Positions 1 to 8,550 of a stretch of 64,000 bases of DNA are shown piece by piece; the stretch's first letter is position 1; the number at the start of each line of letters is the position of its first letter. Source of the DNA: Pegea sp. RAD2-039 (Eukaryota > Chordata > Thaliacea > Salpida > Salpidae); the NCBI GenBank assembly GCA_034620365.1, contig JAQGEQ010000161.1, positions 682,001 to 746,000 of the forward strand, in the 5' to 3' direction. Below the pieces are notes generated by a model. That model did not search any database. It saw nothing but the letters and a program-made list of their open reading frames with translations, and was not told where the DNA came from. The position numbers and the translations under genes were made by a program.

Positions 1-539
1 ATTTAACAATATTTGATAAGCTGCTTTTGGTTCTCAGGTTTCATTCCAGAAAGGAAGAAAAACGGATGATAACTCCTGTAGATGTTTTGTTTACTCTTCG
101 AAGATCCATCAAGTCTTTCACTCTTAAATTAGTGAGTCTAAATTCTCTTATTAATCATTTAATTATTATTAGGAGAGTTTTGATTCACAGGTTCCAATCT
201 CAGTGTCCCAGATTTACAGATCCTTCTTGATCATCTAAGAAGAAATTCTTCTGATGTTGTAAGAAGTTAAAGCAACGAAACATTGTTGTTATGTTTCTTA
301 GATGTCATACTTCCACCACAAAAACATCCAAAAGGATCTTCTCTACATCTGCATCTAGTGAGGCAAAATATGCTAACCATAATATATTAATTGATTGGCA
401 CATTTTGACTCAAGAGTTATGTCCCTGAAAGGAAGAACAACTGAAGACATCCCTGTAGATGTCCTGTTTATACATTGAACATCAACCAAGACTTGGAATT
501 TAAACTCGTGAGTCATCATTTTCCATTTAGAAAACAAAT
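1..539. other. Left edge, no gene recognised
   Basis: No convincing exon or RNA gene is visible. Two stretches, about 37-140 and 405-515, resemble each other: both contain a GAAAGGAAGAA stretch, then CCTGTAGATGT and a final GTGAGTC. They look like a diverged direct repeat about 370 bp apart. Their translations carry a shared PVDVLF, but the second copy has in-frame stops, so coding is not supported. Confidence 0.4.
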
Positions 540-681
540 ATATAAAACAAAGATTTCTTAATTAAAATTGGAGTTTTCATTGCTTCATTACTCTGAAATA
601 TAAAAATAATCAGAAATCATTTCAACATTTTCTATCTAACTATCAAAACAAGAATTAATAATAAAAATAATGATAGGAACA

Positions 682-753
682 TGGAGATGCCGGGGATCGA
701 ACCCGGGGCCTCACACATGCAAAGCGTGCGCTCTACCACTGAGCTACATCCCC
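682..753 (-). tRNA. tRNA-Ala (TGC), array copy 1
   Basis: 72 nt on the minus strand with a complete cloverleaf. The acceptor GGGGATG pairs with CATCTCC and is followed by discriminator A. The D arm matches the A box (TAGCTCAGTGGTAGA), the anticodon loop reads TTTGCAT giving TGC, and the T arm contains the B box GGTTCGATCCC. No intron. It lies 4 bp from tRNA-Ser, on the same strand. Confidence 0.97.
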
Positions 754-757
754 ACTA

Positions 758-839
758 CGACGAGGATGGGATTCGAACCCACGCGTGCAGAGCACAATGG
801 ATTAGCAGTCCATCGCCTTAACCACTCGGCCACCTCGTC
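758..839 (-). tRNA. tRNA-Ser (GCT), array copy 1
   Basis: 82 nt on the minus strand with a long variable arm as expected for serine. The acceptor GACGAGG pairs with CCTCGTC, the discriminator is G, the anticodon loop CTGCTAA gives GCT, and the B box is GGTTCGAATCC. It sits upstream of tRNA-Ala in transcription order, and only 4 bp separate the two, so one Pol III initiation region may influence both. Confidence 0.97.
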
Positions 840-1532
840 GATGTAAACCAATCAACTCTCAAAATCTCACCTCCACTTATTTATTCTTTTAATACAAATA
901 CAATTTTTAAGGTAATAGATATTATGATTAAACCAAATCTCACTAGCCACTAACTATCATGATAGAGCTCCACTTTTAGTATTCGCTGAAGTTAAAGTCA
1001 GAAATCAATCACATTTTTTGCATCTATATCGATTGTTATAATCACTTTTTTGTAAAATCATTAATACATTTCAAAATAAAAAATTTTTAGTTGTAAAATT
1101 CTATTTCTAGTATTTCGTCTACCACTTTTAACTGGTATACTAGGTGACTTTTGTCAGTTTTATTATGACTTAAACAGTTTGTAGCAACTTTTACTCGAAT
1201 CTTTACCTTCTTTAAAAGATATTTTTCATTTATACTAGAGTTCAAAAGATCTGAGAATTAAAAAATGATAGAAATAGGAGTGTTATAATTAAAGAAAATA
1301 TTTCGATTTAAGATAAAGTTTCATCAAATTATAATTCAAACAGTTCTTAGTAGCAGTTGTAAGATTCAACAAGTCGATCAAAGTCTTTAAAAATAATTTC
1401 TTTAGTAGGCCAAAACATTGTAAATCTGTATTAAGTGGTCAAAAAACAGCAGTGGTTAGTGACCAGGTGGTAAAAACAAAAGTTAGGAGCTTGGTGCCAG
1501 AGAAGTTCCACGGCAATTGAGTAGTAGCTTAC

Positions 1533-1704
1533 TTGTCGAAGAAAACGTATTGAAAATGTGAAGAAGTATGAAAGCTGTGATGAAGATGGTGCTGAATACC
1601 GGATTCTTGTAAGACTTTAGCTCTAATGCTTCTAAGCAAGGACAATTGATATATAGCTGTTTCTGTGGACCTACAAATGCTCTCAAATATACTTGTGACA
1701 GTCT
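1533..1704 (-). CDS. Candidate short exon for a membrane peptide, unit 1 (weak)
   Basis: On the minus strand this 172-nt block is open. It begins after a TTTAG acceptor-like site and ends at CAA|GTAAGC, a good donor. It encodes a GPQKQLYINCPC stretch followed by a hydrophobic segment (NPVFSTIFITAFILLHIF) long enough to cross a membrane. Unit 2 has the same block at identical length and with no stop. No start exon or downstream exon was firmly joined to it and I recognise no family, so it may be chance. Confidence 0.25.
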
Positions 1705-2157
1705 CTAAAGTTCACTTGTTTTAAGTTGACTTTCAGAGAATATTAAAAGTAGGAAAGAGGTGATGTAGACTAACACCCTGTGAAAACCATCACCAATCAC
1801 CATTTTCTCCCGTGCTGCTGAAACAACATTAACTAATTGTTAAGATTTGAAAACATTTCTCAAAACTCAACTAGGGTTTAGAATAAAAGACAGTTTTTTT
1901 CTGCGGCAGGTTTTATTTACAAGATACTCTGAGTTTGTGGATGATGTAACATTTTAATTAGTCTCTTTAACATTTACTGTTCTTTTAAAAACCGCTATAA
2001 GACCAAACTCAAAAAATATAAAACAAAGATTTCTTAATTATAATTGGAGTTATCATTGCTTCATTACTGTGAAATATAAAAATAATCAGAAATCATTTCA
2101 TCATTTTCTATCTAACTATTAGAACAAGATTTAATAATAAAAATTATGTTAAAAACA

Positions 2158-2229
2158 TGGAGATGCCGGGGATCGAACCCGGGGCCTCACACATGCAAAG
2201 CGTGCGCTCTACCACTGAGCTACATCCCC
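2158..2229 (-). tRNA. tRNA-Ala (TGC), array copy 2
   Basis: Base-for-base the same as array copy 1, including acceptor, A box, TGC anticodon and B box. All stems are intact, so it should be functional. Confidence 0.97.
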
Positions 2230-2233
2230 ACTA

Positions 2234-2315
2234 CGACGAGGATGGGATTCGAACCCACGCGTGCAGAGCACAATGGATTAGCAGTCCATCGCCTTAACCA
2301 CTCGGCCACCTCGTC
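2234..2315 (-). tRNA. tRNA-Ser (GCT), array copy 2
   Basis: Identical to copy 1 over all 82 nt, with intact acceptor, variable arm, GCT anticodon and B box. It is 4 bp from the neighbouring tRNA-Ala. Confidence 0.97.
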
Positions 2316-3020
2316 GATGTAAGCCAATCAACTTTCAAAATCTCACCTCCACTTATGTGTTCTTTAAATATAGATATAATTTTTAAGGTAATAGATATTA
2401 TGATTAAACCAAATCTCACTAGCCACTAACTATCATGATAGAGCTCCACTTTTAGTATTCGCTGAAGTTAAAGTCAGAAATCACTCACATTTTTTGCATC
2501 TATATCGATTGTTATAATCACTTTTTTGTAAAATCATTAATATACTTCAAAATTGAAAAGTTTTTAATTGTAAAATTTTATTTCTAGTATTTCTTTTATC
2601 ACTTTTAACTGGTATACTAGATGACTTTTGTCAGTTTTATTAAGACTTAAACAGTTTGTAGCAACTTTTACTCGAGTTGTTATCTTCTTTAAAGATATTT
2701 TTCATTTATACTAGAGTACAAAAGATTTGAGAATTAAAAAATGATAGAAATAGGAGTGTTATAATTAAAGAAAATATTTCGATTTAAGATAAAGTTTCAT
2801 CAAATTATAATTCAAACAGTTCTTAGTAGCAGTTGTAAGGTTCAACAAGTCGATCAAAGTCTTTAAAAATATTTTCTTTAGTAGGCCAAAACATTGTAAA
2901 TCTGGATTAAGTGGTCTACTAATGGAAAGCAAAACAGCAGTGGTTAGTGACCAGGTGGTAAAAACAAAAGTTAAAAGCTTGGTGCCCGGAAAGTTCCATG
3001 GCAATTGAAAAGTAACTTAC

Positions 3021-3192
3021 TTGGCGAGGAAAACGTATTGAAAATGTAAAGAAGTATGATGGCTGTGATGAAGATGGTGGTGAATACCGGATTCTTATAA
3101 GACTTTAGCTTCAACACTGCTAAGCAAGGACATTTGATATATAGCTGATTCTGTGGACCTACAACTGCTTCCAAATATACTTGTGACAGTCT
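3021..3192 (-). CDS. Candidate short exon for a membrane peptide, unit 2 (weak)
   Basis: Counterpart of the block at 1533-1704: same length, open in the same frame, bounded by TTTAG and CAA|GTAAGT. It encodes GPQNQLYIKCPC and a hydrophobic segment (NPVFTTIFITAIILLYIF). About 17 of 172 bases differ between the two copies and roughly 11 residues change. The hydrophobic character and both cysteines are kept. No gene model could be completed. Confidence 0.25.
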
Positions 3193-3646
3193 CTAAAGTT
3201 CACTTGTTTTAAGTTGACTTTCAGAGAATATTAAAAGTAGGAAAGAGGTGATGTAGACTAACACCCTGTGAAAACCATCACCAATCACCATTTTCTCCCG
3301 TGCTGCTGAAACAACATTAACTAATTGTTAAGATTTGAAGACATTTCTCAAAGCTCAACTAGGGTTTAGAATAAAAGACAGGTTTTTTTCTGTGGCAGGT
3401 TTTATTTTCAAGATACTTTCAGTTTGTGGATGGTGTAGCATTTTAATTAGTCTCTTTAACATTTACTGTTCTTATAAAAACCGATATAAGACCAAACTCA
3501 AAAAATATAAAACAAAGATTTCTTAATTAAAATTGGAGTTCTCATTGCTTCATTACTGTGAAATATAAAAATAATCAGAAATTATTTCATCAATTTCTAT
3601 CTAACTGTTAAAACAAGAATTGATAATAAAAATAATGATAAGAACA

Positions 3647-3718
3647 TGGAGATGCCGGGGATCGAACCCGGGGCCTCACACATGCAAAGCGTGCGCTCTA
3701 CCACTGAGCTACATCCCC
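3647..3718 (-). tRNA. tRNA-Ala (TGC), array copy 3
   Basis: 72 nt, identical to copies 1 and 2, in the truncated third unit. All stems and both internal promoter boxes are intact. Confidence 0.96.
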
Positions 3719-3722
3719 ACTA

Positions 3723-3804
3723 CGACGAGGATTGGATTCGAACCCACGCGTGCAGAGCACAATGGATTAGCAGTCCATCGCCTTAACCACTCGGCCACCT
3801 CGTC
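3723..3804 (-). tRNA. tRNA-Ser (GCT), array copy 3, with a T-stem mismatch
   Basis: Same as copies 1 and 2 except one base near 3734: plus strand GGATTGGATTC instead of GGATGGGATTC. In the tRNA this turns the 3' side of the T stem from CCCAT to CCAAT, so the middle pair of the T stem becomes a G-A mismatch. The anticodon GCT and the B box are untouched. It may be transcribed but processed or folded less well; an early pseudogene is possible. Confidence 0.88.
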
Positions 3805-4220
3805 GATGTAAGCCAATCAACTTTTAAAATCTCACCTCTACTTATTTATTCTTTTAATACAAATATAATTTTTAGAGATAACAGATATTATGACTAAATC
3901 AAATCTCACTAGACATAAACTATCAATATAGAGCTACCCTTTTAATATTCGCTGAACTTAAAACCAAGAATGACTTACATTTATTCCATCTCTTATTAAA
4001 TTCATCAATGGAATTATTATTCTACGAGTATCTTTCGTGCTAGACTTTGGCATTACTTTATCATCTGACTTTAAATGGAACAAATATGTTTCCAAAATCT
4101 TTGAAAATTAATCAACATTGTTTATCTTATTATAAAATGATAAGACTAACAACATTTTTACTACGATATTTTTTAATGTATGAATACTATTTTAACCATT
4201 TTTTAACGTGGCTAAAACAA

Positions 4221-5255
4221 ATATACTACAAAATTTTTCAATGCTAGTTCAAATATTAACTTTTTCAAACAATTTATTTTGTAAGTATAAAAACCCTTTA
4301 TTAATTAATCTGCGGCATAAAAATTACAAAATTATTAACTGGCAGATATAACAGCAAGCTTTTTAACAACAGCCTTGACCTAAAGTAAAATGTAGTTCAG
4401 ATGTTTACGGAGATTATATATGGAATTTGTTTTCACAGAATCTATTAAATTGAATGAGTTTTAGCCCAAATTGTGATTATGCTGTTAAAAAAATTATTAG
4501 TTCATTTGGTGTTATTGAAATCGTTGATTCTACAAATATTGAATGACAAACCTCTAAATAAGTATAGATGATTGCGATATTTAAACAAATCATTAGAAAT
4601 AAGATGATAGGAATTGTTTTAAAAGTTAAAGAATGGAAAGATGTCAGGAGAAAGTTATTGATATCGCAATGATTTAATGTTAAGCTTTGAAAGACGGTCT
4701 TTGTATGAAGAAAAAGTCATGCTACATCTAAGGAAATCTTACATAGTAAACGATTTTTGAATTGATTCAAATTTTTGAATATTTTTCTTAAGTTGTGGAC
4801 TACATACAAAAAGTTAAAGTCTAATTAGGGACAAATGTGGTGAAGATTGCTAACAGTGTTTAAATATGTTTAGTCTGACCATAATCATCAGAGGTGACAT
4901 AATTGTTCAATTAAATAAATTGTTTGATTGAAAATAAAAGCTTCCGTTTAGTATTTATATTTCTTCCGTACTTTAGACGTGCATATTTCAATCAAGCAAA
5001 CTATTTAACTAGACAATTAACTCACCGCTGTTGAATATAATGAGATATATTTCTTATTTCATGAAACTTGAAGAGCGTTTATGTCTAAGCTGCGGAAGAA
5101 AATTAAATACAACTTAAAAGCATTTAATTAAAACTACTTGTACTTCTGTGACGATCACTTCCTTATTATCTCAACTTATATCACTTAGCATGAAGTTAAA
5201 TCCTTTATATAGCTCAAACTTTCTAACTGTTTTTACCAACGTGATAATAATTAAA
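4221..5255. repeat. Left arm of a ~1-kb inverted repeat
   Basis: This sequence recurs in inverted orientation at about 6690-7545. The best-matching core is 4632-5230 against 6720-7294, where long stretches are the same, for example AAGATGTCAGGAGAAAG and TCTAAGCTGCGGAAGAAAAT. An outer segment (about 4225-4425) also matches. The left arm has roughly 160 bp near 4440-4620 that the right arm lacks. The inner end carries a TATA-like CTTTATATAGCTC at about 5211, placed about 105 bp upstream of the start codon of the enclosed gene. Confidence 0.9.
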
Positions 5256-5317
5256 AGTAATTTGAATTCTTGTTTTATATATATTTATCAAATTTATTTT
5301 TTCAGCAATCACCGAAA

Positions 5318-6429
5318 ATGAATTACAAAACAATCCTCTTGTTGGTTGCTGTGGGTCTGATTTCAACTTGTGATGCCGATTGGAGTTCTGCCTTGTAAGT
5401 TCTATATATTATTTTGGTCGTTTATGACTAAATGCTGGTATGGCAGCTCAATAAACTTATGATTTATAAGCAACAACCGATCCTGGGTCAGGTTCCAATC
5501 TACAATACAAAGTTTGAATAAAAAGGAGTTTTATTATATTAGAGTCATGAACTGCAGTACTAAATGAAACGCTTTAATTCTATGAAAACTTATCATGTGA
5601 ACAAATTCTAACCTTGCTGATGAAACTGTGCTAAGCAAACTACTTTCATTGCTGACAGTGTTTAATCTTCTCAAGAAAAGCTGGCAATTTCTTACTTAAA
5701 ATAGCTAAATTTCGCCTGCTTTAAAAACTTGTAAAAAGTTTTGAAGCCATTTTAAATTTTTAAATATACTGGTTTGAATTTCTTTTAAAAATAACCTTGA
5801 TGTTTTAAATTTGTTTTTTTAATAATTATTTTATCTCTTAACAGCATCAGAAGACTTTTCAAAGGTCGAAGAAGAACAAAGCCTAGTATTCATCATTTTA
5901 TGAGAGTGGTTCTTGGGGATAAAAATAAGCAACTAGAAGATGTAAGTTACTTGGTTGAAATAAACAATCAGCAGAAGGATAAGCAATGCTTCAGCAAATA
6001 AATCTATCCAAAATCTTTGTTATAATCTTCAGTTAAGACAATCTGTCACTGAATAGCAAGCTTATTTATTTTAGAACTCACTTGATCAGGAAGAGTATGA
6101 AGATACTTTGGCGTCTTTGTATAATAACATAAAGGACCAATTTGGTGAAAATAAAGCTCAAACGATGATAACAGATATAGACAGCTTCATCAAATCATCA
6201 GAAGGTAATACTTAATGAAAATTACTTCTGATTTTATTTATTTTAATTCAATTACTAAATAAAATTATAGTTTTATTTATGTTTAGTCTAAACTCAGTGT
6301 TGTCTGATTACACTTAATAAGAAATCTGTCAGTTTAAACACTTGAAATTTTTTAACAGCTAATCATATGAGTGATGGTTTTGAGGATGAAGAAGCAGTTG
6401 ATGAATTAGACTCTGAAATTGACAACTAG
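5318..6429 (+). CDS. Small secreted protein with a cationic core and acidic tail (unrecognised family)
   Basis: Four exons: 5318-5394, 5845-5941, 6075-6204 and 6359-6429, all with GT-AG introns in consistent phase, giving 124 residues. The N-terminus MNYKTILLLVAVGLISTC is a typical signal peptide, likely cut after CDA near residue 20. Exon 2 encodes a strongly basic stretch (IRRLFKGRRRTKPSIHHFMR) with hydrophobic residues spaced as in an amphipathic helix. Exons 3-4 are acidic and end in DSEIDN. Signal, cationic segment and anionic tail is the layout of many antimicrobial or neuropeptide precursors, but I see no family signature and this is inference. The gene sits in the loop of the inverted repeat. 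TATA-like CTTTATATAGCTC lies near 5211 and an acceptor TTTTTTCAG ends at 5305, so the 5' UTR is spliced or receives a leader. Confidence 0.75.
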
Positions 6430-6689
6430 ATTGTCAGATGAAAAAAGTATTTCCAAAAAACCGTAGATGTCTTGGTATTTTGTGAAAACTTTATTAAGGA
6501 AACTCACATATAAAATTGTGTTTAAATTCTTTCTGATTCGATTAAAAGTAAAATATCTTTAAAATGCATTAAAATATTAAATTGTAAAACTTTGTGTGAT
6601 TTATCTTTAGTTTGGTGTAAAGTAGTTTTCAAGCCAGTATATTGTTTTTTGAAAATGGTTATAAGTTTCAAGATGTAACCTAATATTAT

Positions 6690-7545
6690 AATAGTATTAT
6701 TATTACTTGCAATAATCAGTGAGAAAATTTGAGCTATATAAAGGATTTAACTTCATGCTAAGTGTTATAACTTGAGATAATAGGGAAGTGATCGTCACAG
6801 AAGTACAAGTAGTTTTAATTATAAGCTTTTAAGTTTTATTTAATTTTCTTCCGCAGCTTAGACGTAAACGCTCTTCAAGTTTCATGAAATAAGAGATACA
6901 TCTCACTAAATTCAACAGCGGTGAGTTAATTGTATAGTTAAATAGATTGCTTGATTGAAATACGCACGTCTAAAGTACGGAAGAAATATAAATATTAAAC
7001 GGAAGCTTTTAATTTCAATCAAACAATCACACCTCTGTTGATTTTGGTCAGACTAGGAATATCTGGACACTGTTAGGACTCTACACCACATTTGTCCCTA
7101 ATTAGACTTTAACATTTTGTATGTAATCCACAACTTAAGAAAAATATTCAAAAATTTGAATCAATTCAAAAATCGTTTACTATGTAAGATTTCCTTAGAT
7201 GTAGCATGACTTTTTCTTCATACAAAGACCGTCTTTCAAAGCTTAACATTAAATCATTGCGATATCAATAACTTTCTCCTGACATCTTTCCATTGTTTAA
7301 AATTGTTATTGGTTAAATTTAATTCCATAATTAATTTCCGTAAACAATTGAACTAGATTTCGCTTTATGTCAGGGCTGTTGTTAAAAAGCTTGCTATTAC
7401 ATCTGCCAGTTTATGATTTGGTAATTTTTATGAAGTATACTAATTAATAAGGGGAATAATTATAATTGCAAAATAAATTGATTGAAAAAGTTAATATTTG
7501 AACTAGCTTCGAGCAATTCTGTAGTATAATGGTTCATGGTATTAG
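6690..7545. repeat. Right arm of the ~1-kb inverted repeat
   Basis: Inverted copy of the left arm at 4221-5255. It also carries the TATA-like promoter segment (around 6729-6745), pointing leftwards on the minus strand towards the 3' end of the enclosed gene. No coding exons of a second gene copy follow it, so only the upstream region of the gene appears duplicated. Confidence 0.9.
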
Positions 7546-7854
7546 CTGTTAGAAGTTAAATATAATCTCAATAAAAATGGTATGACTGTTAGCATTACTG
7601 ATGTACTATTTATATAGATAGTGATTAATCTAATTTATAGTCAATAGTTTTATAAGTTACTATTCGAATATTAGGCTTCGTGTTTTGGTATAACTTTATC
7701 ACCTGATTATAAAAATGGTCAACAGTACCATTCAAATCACATAACAAGGGCTCCAACTCCGGCTTTAAATTAGAGTTTTATATCTCCTCCATCATTAAAC
7801 AGAGTCATTTTACCTGAGTTTTTCTTATATGGACATTTCCTTGTAATTTATATG

Positions 7855-7929
7855 TGTCCATCTGGGATCGAACCCGGAACCAACCGCTTGGTAGGCAGAT
7901 ATGGTAACCGCCTCGCCACCCAAATGGAC
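7855..7929 (-). repeat. tRNA-derived SINE or tRNA pseudogene (Ser/Leu-type)
   Basis: On the minus strand, GTCCATT pairs with GATGGAC as a 7-bp acceptor-like stem. Inside are an A box (TGGCGAGGCGG) and a B box (GGTTCGATCCC) at tRNA-like spacing. CCAAGCGGTTGG could form a long variable arm as in Ser or Leu tRNAs. The anticodon stem does not pair convincingly, so a working tRNA is unlikely. This is the usual appearance of the tRNA head of a SINE. I see no clear tail or target duplication. Confidence 0.7.
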
Positions 7930-8550
7930 GAATTTTATTTTTATAAATTTACGCTGAAATTTGGTTTATTTTGTAGATTAAACAAAAATATCAACAAATC
8001 AGAAGAAAACTTTAAAAAATTTGACTTTGTTAAATAATATCAGGGTTCTACATAAGTAGTATCTGAAAGATTAGATTTTAATAAACTAAAGGAGTTAGGG
8101 AACTGATATTGAAATAAGTCAAAGATTACTGAATAAAATGAAGTGCTCCACTTTAATATATTTACAATTATTAGATAGTAAGAAAAGAGAAAAGATTTCT
8201 ATTTCAGTGAAACCTAGTCGGTGAAAGATAGGAATGAACAGATAGTCGTGACACAGATAATTATGAGCATGCAAATTGAAAATCTGTAAAAGATATTTTT
8301 ATTTTATATATATCATCAAATGTAACTATCTATGAAATTACAAATACTCTGAAATTAATTAATGATGTATTTTTGATTTCAAAGTTAGAATAAGAAGATA
8401 GATGAGAAAAGGCTTTTTGATTGCAGCAAGAAATGTTTAAACTGAAAATGTTCTCTTTATAAATGAAGAAGAATCGAATTGAAAAATATTTTATGTGGTT
8501 TTATGAAAATGAAAAATAAACATTTGGCCATCTTCTTCGGCAGCTTCTAC

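Larger units (their letters stand above)
540..3985. repeat. Tandem array of ~1.48-kb units carrying tRNA-Ala and tRNA-Ser
   Basis: The same sequence block recurs with offsets of 1476 and 1489 bp; for example TATAAAACAAAG occurs at 541, 2017 and 3506, and the tRNA pair at 682, 2158 and 3647. Two units are complete (about 540-2015 and 2016-3505). The third keeps the tRNA pair and roughly 180 bp after it, then similarity is lost near 3985. Spacer identity is about 98% over most of the unit. It drops to about 88% over a 200-bp block (1486-1690 versus 2973-3175). Tandem amplification of a two-tRNA unit is a common way tRNA dosage expands in animal genomes. Confidence 0.93.

Noticed and set aside
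3620..3811. Plus-strand 63-codon frame over the third tRNA pair
   Set aside because: It is the antisense reading of tRNA-Ala and tRNA-Ser; translated tRNA antisense often gives such RGSNPG-type spurious peptides.
5440..5520. tRNA-like A and B boxes in intron 1 of the secreted-protein gene
   Set aside because: GGCAGCTCAATAA and GGTTCCAATCT are spaced like a tRNA but no stems form; too weak to list as an element.
7852..8037. Plus-strand 61-codon frame
   Set aside because: Antisense of the tRNA-derived element (SGIEPGT from the B box), then AT-rich read-through.
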